The notes under the pieces are model-generated. The model saw only the letters and a program-made list of their open reading frames with translations, made no database searches and was not told where the DNA came from. Shown in pieces: positions 58,348-64,000 of a DNA stretch of 64,000 bases. The DNA is from Filobasidium wieringae (lineage: Eukaryota > Basidiomycota > Tremellomycetes > Filobasidiales > Filobasidiaceae). The position numbers were made by a program, and so were the translations under genes. Location of the stretch: the NCBI GenBank assembly GCA_001600055.1, contig BCIV01000015.1, forward strand, positions 248,001 through 312,000, in the 5' to 3' direction. Each line of letters begins with the position of its first letter. Position 1 is the first letter of the stretch.

Positions 58348-58779
58348 TATCATCAGTGAGGTCGTTGTGGAACTTCGATCGGTCGCTTTAGTTATCATCA
58401 GACAGGACACCACAGTTCATGACACTGAGTTGAGACAGATTGTAGGCACTACAACTTATCTAGCACTGGTTGAGTTTGCAACCTTATAAACGGCTGGCCA
58501 GGCTATCTTTCGTATGCCCTTGATGATTTTACTCCATATATACAATCTGGCTTTGAGCTTTGCACAAACACATAACACGTCACAAGCAGACGTATTCGAC
58601 CTTCCTTCCTTTCACGCGTATTTTTTGCTTCTTGTGACACTATGGGATTTCCTTTCATCCTTTGTCTCTCTAGAATGCTTGTATTTAAGATACTCGAACA
58701 CCTGAGATCCATCAGATAGTCTCTCTTGCCTTGGCCGCTCATATCAGGGTGGTTCATCTGTAGTTACGTGCATTTCCAA
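58348..58779. other. Intergenic before array gene 7
   Basis: 432 bp, presumed promoter of array gene 7. I do not see the shared element of genes 5 and 6. The short open frames lack module motifs. Confidence 0.45.
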
Positions 58780-59906
58780 ATGAACAAAAGACGCCAGAAC
58801 CTAGCTTTTATACATGATCCAGGATCAGGCCGACAGTCCATAGGCCGGCTGAATAGGGCTGGTCGTACATCATCAGACCGCACGAAGGGAACACCTTCCC
58901 GAACATCTCATAGTACTCCTACTAATCACCCGAGCGAGTCTTGCGAATCAAGTTCGACCAAAAGTGGCGCGAACACACAAACAGCTCAAACCATATGCTC
59001 ATCTCAGGTGGGCCACTGTGACACTGGGTCTGATTCCCTATACGGTTAGTTGCGGGTGACTCCAGCAGTCTTTAGTCAATAAGGAATGGATGATAGGGAA
59101 GTGTGTCACTGATCTGACGCTTCTTCATAGCAGCTTACTCAGGGGATGGCCGGAATTCATTGACCTCACCAGCGGGCGGGCAAGGTACTTCTGACTGGCA
59201 AAAGTACCTTGTTACTCCTCAGGTTAAAATACCTCTGAGCAATTTCCCGACGATTCACTACGCAGATTTCAAGACAGGGTTTCCGGCGACCTTACCAGAG
59301 AATGCCCACTATGCGGCGCAGACAGAGCAGCCGACGTAAGCTCCTCATGCGACTTCCTTTGTAATCGACCTGACTTGTCTTTTTCAACGCAGGTCTTCGA
59401 ACCAAGACAGCCCTTGCCAGTCTGAAGATGATTCGGAAGAGGGCTCAGGGTGCGAGTACGATTCAGAGGCGAGCAATCCGGCTGATGAAGCCTGGGCCAG
59501 TGATGCTAGCGGAGATGATGCTGATGACGACGAAGACGACGCCGCGTCGAATTGCTCTCAAACAAAAGCTAATCGTGCGGATAGCACCTGGGAATATTTC
59601 AGGTCGAGAAAACCGGGTAAACTGTGCTGTATATGTGGCAGCATTGGAGCGGGTGAGAAGATAAAGCCAAGGCGCCCAGCAGCTTTCTTCTGTTACATAC
59701 ATAACGGAAAATGGTCAAAGAGATTCAAGACGGTCCGACCGTGCAAGGATCACCGAACTGTAGTTGATACCTTGATCAAGGGCGAAGGTCACGCAAGTTT
59801 GCAGGCCCTAAGGCTCAACGCGACGTTTTGGTTATTCCACGATGAAGAAGATTTTGCTGTGGTTCAAAGTTCCGATATACCTCTGGACCGATTGGGTCCG
59901 ATCTAA
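58780..59906 (+). CDS. Array gene 7: CCxC/CxxH module protein
   Basis: Exons 58780-59044, 59131-59335 and 59393-59906 with GTTAGT/TTCATAG and GTAAGC/ACGCAG introns give 327 residues. The first two exons code a Ser/Thr/Arg-rich disordered region (MNKRRQNLAFIHDPGSGRQ), then an acidic run (DDADDDEDDAAS). The module is at the C-terminus: GKLCCICGSIGAGEK, a strand AFFCYIHNGKW, RPCKDHRTVVDTLI, and last strand ATFWLFHDEEDF, ending RLGPI. It is the best-preserved member at the right edge of the array. Function unknown. Confidence 0.75.
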
Positions 59907-60074
59907 TAAGTCAACTCATTAGGACTCGAGTGAGACCGAATTGTAATCATCGCCTTGTGTCGCCTCGATGAAAACCCTGCCAATCAAGACTTGTCTCTTA
60001 ATTTCATTTCATATCTCCTCTCATCCGTCCAGCCCCAGCTTTAAACAATGCAAAAACAATCCTAAAAGAATGAT

Positions 60075-61137
60075 CTAGTGGTGTCCGTTCTTGTGGTGCT
60101 CTATTAATTCACATCCCGGTCAACTAAATCAGCTCGTGTTCTGAGCTTACGGGCGAGTCCGTCAGGACAACTCACTCAAGTGCACTGATAATAGCAAAAA
60201 TAGCAACAAGCGGATTGAGAAGAACGCAAATGACAGGAAAACGGATCAGTATTCCAATCCCATCAACCGCCCTTACCCGCCATTCCAAATCAATGACTCA
60301 CTCTGGTAGTCGATCTGTCCAAGCAAAAATAAGGTGTCATTCACTATTTCTCTCTATCGACCGATAACAATGAAGCTATACTTACGGTGTAACCGATTCC
60401 GAAGAGAGCGAGGATGGTAGCGAGTACGGGGGCACTGTAGAGACGAAGCAGCGGTGCTCAGTGGCTTTGCTTGTACGAGGATTTTTGATGACGAGGAGGT
60501 AGCGGTCAAGAAGAATAGGTTTGCAGCTTCGTGTCTATCGTTATATCGTTCAACCAAACGAGATGGTCCAAGACATCCAGCCCCCTTCAATTCATACGCC
60601 CTTGTCGCCCATCCTAATCCTCCTTCGACCACTGTCCCACCAAACTCATCGACTCACCCGCTAGCGTTCTTTCCCTCAAAGTACCTTCCCCTCAAACCAG
60701 AAGCCTTGGCGGTGGAAGCACCCTTGGGGAGGGACTTGTAGAAAGCGATGACGTTCTCTGTCCTGGCGGAGGAGGAACCGGAGGACTGTGAGTGAGCAAG
60801 CGAGTGGAAGGGGGGAGGGGAGTGGAGTGGTAATGAGACAAAGGTTGAAGGGAAGCAGGAAGACGATGAAGAGTAGGATGAGGTGGTCGAGGAGCAATTA
60901 TTGTGGAGGATTTGGGGATAGGTTGATAGAACAATGTATAAGAAACAGAAGAACAGATCAGCGTGCATTCCGGCCAATCCTTCTCCAGCTCTTCTTATCC
61001 CATGACACATCCGGTGGAGGAACAAGACGAGCGCTTCTCTCCTTCGTGGAGGCTTGAATACGTACGACAGAAGCAGGAGTAGCGATCTTGGGGGGGATCA
61101 AACCCTGGAGAGAACGAGCGACGGCAGTAACACGCAT
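60075..61137 (-). CDS. ATP17: Mitochondrial F-type ATP synthase subunit f
   Basis: Small membrane subunit of the Fo part of mitochondrial ATP synthase. MRVTAVARSLQGLIPPKIA followed by NVIAFYKSLPKGAST and GRYFEGKNASGAPVL, then LALFGIGYT and DYQMHLKHHKNGHH, parallels yeast Atp17. Six exons are needed; the last four are 60386-60434, 60302-60314 (13 nt), 60176-60184 (9 nt) and 60075-60100. All introns have GT-AG ends and phases agree. The first intron is long (about 290-350 nt) and its exact ends are uncertain, as is the junction residue. About 93 residues. Divergent from the phosphoglycerate mutase gene. Confidence 0.88.
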
Positions 61138-61863
61138 TTTGAATCGAGTGAGGGATCTAGTCTTTTGGAGGAGATTGGTCTAGAGGGGGAAAGGAGAGGG
61201 CAGGTAGGCGAGGGGGGTGAAGATGAACAAGACGAGGGAATGATGTGAGGACGAGGTTGGGTGAGCGTGGACCTCCTGCTGGGCGGAAGGGAGACGGTTG
61301 GTTCGTTTTCCGCGCCAACGGAGGATTTGTTTTGACACGTCACTCGACAATACTAGATTGATAGCGTTGGTGATATCTGTTTCTAATCTATAGATCACCT
61401 CGTCAAAGGGCAAACCAAAATCTAACGCAGACCTGGAAATTCAAGAATGAGAATATCTGATGGGTCAACGAGGGAGGCCCCTGGTCTGACCGGCTTCAGC
61501 ACGATTGGTCGAGCTAAAGCTTCCTAGATAATGCATCATTGATAATCCTCTGTAATGTAGGTGACTTGAAATCTTGCATGCTTGCCGTAATGAGTGGGAT
61601 CGACTTCTTCACTTGAACCATCGAATCCGAATGTCTCTACTTAGCTACTTATCTCATAGCATTGTCGTAGCGAGGCCATCATGACCGTCTAACCAACCAC
61701 TGATCTCTGATCGCGCTTCTAAGTCGATGAGGCCCGAAACGCGCGTTGAGTTGATTCCGTACGTCATTCAGCGACCTCATCCCTCAAATCACACTTGTCG
61801 TATCCCTCTTCCTGAATCGAGCTTCTCACCGCTATCAAGCCTTCACACAAAACTACATACATC
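61138..61863. promoter_or_regulatory. Divergent promoter region, ATP17 / GPMI
   Basis: 726 bp between two energy-metabolism genes. The part next to 61864 is a C/A-rich leader (CTACATACATC). No repeat or clear box seen. Confidence 0.5.
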
Positions 61864-64000
61864 ATGTCTACTGAAGAACGATCCAGACCTTCAATCGATG
61901 AGCCTAGGGAGACCAAGAAGGCCAAGACCACTCAGGTTAAGGGTTAGTAGGAGGATATCTCATGATAAGCTTGTCCGATATTTACGCTCGAACTCTTTCT
62001 TTTCACAGAAAAGGTCTGCCTGATGTAAGTTTCTCCTTGATTCTCACTTTCTTGCCTCAATATTCTAACTGCATGCTATGATCAGCGTTCACGACGGATG
62101 GGGTCTTTCTGACAACCAGGAAGGAAATGCCGTTTACCACGGAACGACCACCAACATGGATTCCATCCGTGATAACCATCAGTTCGCTGAACTCGAGGCT
62201 CACGGATTGGCTGTTGGTTTGAAGGAGGGTTTGATGGGAAACTCCGAAGTTGGGTAAGTTGATGTGGAGTTAAAGAGAGAGAGGAGATTGGGATGGAGAG
62301 CTAAGACGGATGGGTATCGTCTAGGCACTTGAACATTGGAGCTGGACGTATCGTTTGGCAAGACATCGTCAAGATTGATCAGAGTGAGCATTGACGTATC
62401 GATCTATTGCTGCTCGATATGATATTGATTTATGTTCGACTACTTAGCCATCAAGAAGGACGAATTCAAGGATACCAAGAACATCGTAGCTTCCCTCGAA
62501 CACGCCAAGAAGAACAACGGTCGTCTCCATTTGCTCGGTCTCGTTAGTCTCCCCTTACACTCCTCCTCTCTGCCGCATAATTGTTCAATACTGAATAAAC
62601 CACTCGTGACAGGTCTCTGACGGTGGTGTTCACGCTCATATCAACCATCTCTTCGAACTCCTCAAAGCTGCCAAAGCTCACGGAATTCCTCACGTTTACA
62701 TCCACTTCTTCGGTGATGGCCGAGACACCGCTCCCAAATCCGCTCACGGATACCTCTCCCAGGTCCTAGACTTTATCAAGGAAAATGGGGTCGGAGAGGT
62801 TTCTACCATTGTTGGACGATACTACGCTATGGACCGGGATAAGAGGTGGGAGAGGGTCAAGATCGCTGTTGACGGTTTGGTCAGCGGGGAGGGGGAGAAG
62901 ACTGAGGACGCTTTGAAGACTGTTCAGGAGAGGTACGAGAAGGGAGAGACCGATGAGTTTTTGAAACCTATCATCAGTGGAAGTGCCGAGTCCAGGATCC
63001 AATGTAAGTCGAGCACTTGAAATCTGACTGAAAGATATCATTCAGGGGTATTTACTCTCCTTCGTTTCGTAGCTGGTGATACCCTCTTCATGTTCAACTA
63101 CCGATCTGATCGTGTTCGTGAGATCGTCACCGTCCTTGGACTCCCCGATAGGCCTATGGAAGTGACCGTACCCGAGAACCTCCATATTACCACTATGACT
63201 CGTTACAACGCCGAGTTCCCCTTCCCTATCGCTTTCCCTCCTGGAAGCATGGACGATGTTCTTGCTGAATGGTTGGGCAAGCACGGAGTCAAGCAGTGTC
63301 ACGTTGCTGGTCAGTTCCTTGTCATTCATCAGATGAGGAGTAGAGGCTTATGAACGGTGACTGACTATAGAGACCGAGAAGTACGCTCACGTCACTTTCT
63401 TCTTCAACGGTGGTGTCGAGAAACAATTCGAGGGAGAAGAACGTGTCATGGTTCCTTCCCCCAAGGTCGCTACCTACGATCACCAGCCCGAGATGAACGC
63501 TCAGGGTGTGGCCGATAAGGTTGCCGAGATCGTCAAGGGTGGGGAGTACGAGTTTGTCATGTGCAACTTTGCTCCTCCCGATATGGTGCGTTCCCCGAAG
63601 CGAGTATGTCCGTGGTTCTTGCCTGATCGATGGTTCGGTTACAGGTCGGACACACTGGTGTTTTCGATGCCGCTGTCAAGGCTATCACCGCCACCGATGC
63701 TGCCGTCAAGACCATCTACGATGCTTGTCAAGCCGCCGGATACGCCCTCGTCATCACCGCCGATCACGGTAATGCGTAAGCCTTTCCAGTTCATCACCTT
63801 TGCAGGACCTTTTGATGTAACTGATTCCTTTCGATGGACCGATAGCGAGCAGATGATCAACCCCGACACAAAAGCGCCCCACACTGCGCACACCACCAAC
63901 CCCGTGCCCTGTATCAGTACCTCCGCTTCTCCCCTCGTCAAGGGAGAGAAGGGTACTTTGGCTGATGTTGCGCCTACCATCTTGGCTCTTATGGTAAGTT
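61864..64000 (+). CDS. GPMI: Cofactor-independent phosphoglycerate mutase, 5' part
   Basis: Glycolytic and gluconeogenic enzyme interconverting 3- and 2-phosphoglycerate using two metal ions, in the cytosol. Start [16 protein letters not shown], then [16 protein letters not shown], the phosphoserine motif [106 protein letters not shown] and [12 protein letters not shown]. These match the metal and substrate ligands of iPGM. Several short introns. The window ends shortly before the C-terminus (APTILALM). Filamentous fungi and some basidiomycetes use this form, whereas ascomycete yeasts use the cofactor-dependent enzyme. Confidence 0.95.

Noticed and set aside
48778..59906. Idea that the array encodes HNH nucleases or MYND/RING fingers
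   Set aside because: No HNH or HHxxP-type catalytic His-Asn-His is seen, and Cys/His number and spacing do not match RING or MYND.

Overview
This window is nuclear DNA from a basidiomycete fungus, most likely a tremellomycete yeast of the Cryptococcus/Kwoniella type. The genes are dense, run on both strands, and are broken by many 45-75 nt introns with GTAAGT/GTGAGT-like donors, CTAAC/CTGAC-like branch sites and YAG acceptors. Many products match fungal families by motif, which I judged by eye only. Exon maps were built by hand from splice signals and reading phase. I did this most carefully for the 48.7-60 kb array, TOA1, ATP17, the bL28m gene and NUG1; elsewhere only gene ends are given.

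Layout. 1-2277: 5' part of DNA topoisomerase III (minus, runs off the window). 2631-5918: BZZ1-like F-BAR/C1/SH3/SH3 protein. 6415-9439: unknown basic protein with degenerate Pro-Arg-Ser repeats. 9555-11674: MFS exporter. 12122-13201: disordered protein. 13561-13643: tRNA-Arg(CCT) with a short intron. 14.1-15.2 kb: uncertain multi-exon locus. 15677-16758: an orphan ORF and mitochondrial ribosomal protein bL28m. 17055-19790: NUG1 GTPase. 20193-24458: Ulp2-type SUMO protease. 24702-25858: TFIIA large subunit. 26087-27744: Rtc4-domain protein. 28013-30810: RIX7 AAA ATPase. 31197-35266: two divergent secreted-protein genes, one with LysM domains and one acidic and cysteine-bearing. 35435-37309: unknown. 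37474-41210: NAT10/KRE33 RNA cytidine acetyltransferase. 41912-46507: animal-like type IIC P-type ATPase. 46899-47815: RAB4 GTPase. 60075-61137: ATP synthase subunit f. 61864-64000: cofactor-independent phosphoglycerate mutase, cut by the window end.

The standout region is 48.8-59.9 kb. It is filled by a same-strand tandem array of very divergent paralogues that I do not recognise. Each carries a roughly 90-120 residue module: a CxxC knuckle (often CCxC), a strand with a central Trp, a CxxH at the start of a helix, and a final strand of the form hydrophobic-Tyr/Phe-hydrophobic. This layout resembles a treble-clef zinc site. Ser/Arg-rich tails precede the module and no signal peptide is visible. 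I count nine modules in seven reconstructable genes, two of them two-module genes, plus three likely decayed copies. The two two-module genes share an upstream element of about 65-70 bp, which points to duplication of a unit together with its promoter. Most exons are symmetric phase 2-2, which would let modules be added or fused without breaking frame.

Housekeeping themes around it are ribosome biogenesis (NUG1, RIX7, NAT10), SUMO biology (ULP2 with several SUMO-interaction-like motifs, and an Rtc4 protein with one), mitochondrial function (bL28m, ATP17) and secretion or the cell surface (LysM protein, acidic protein, RAB4).
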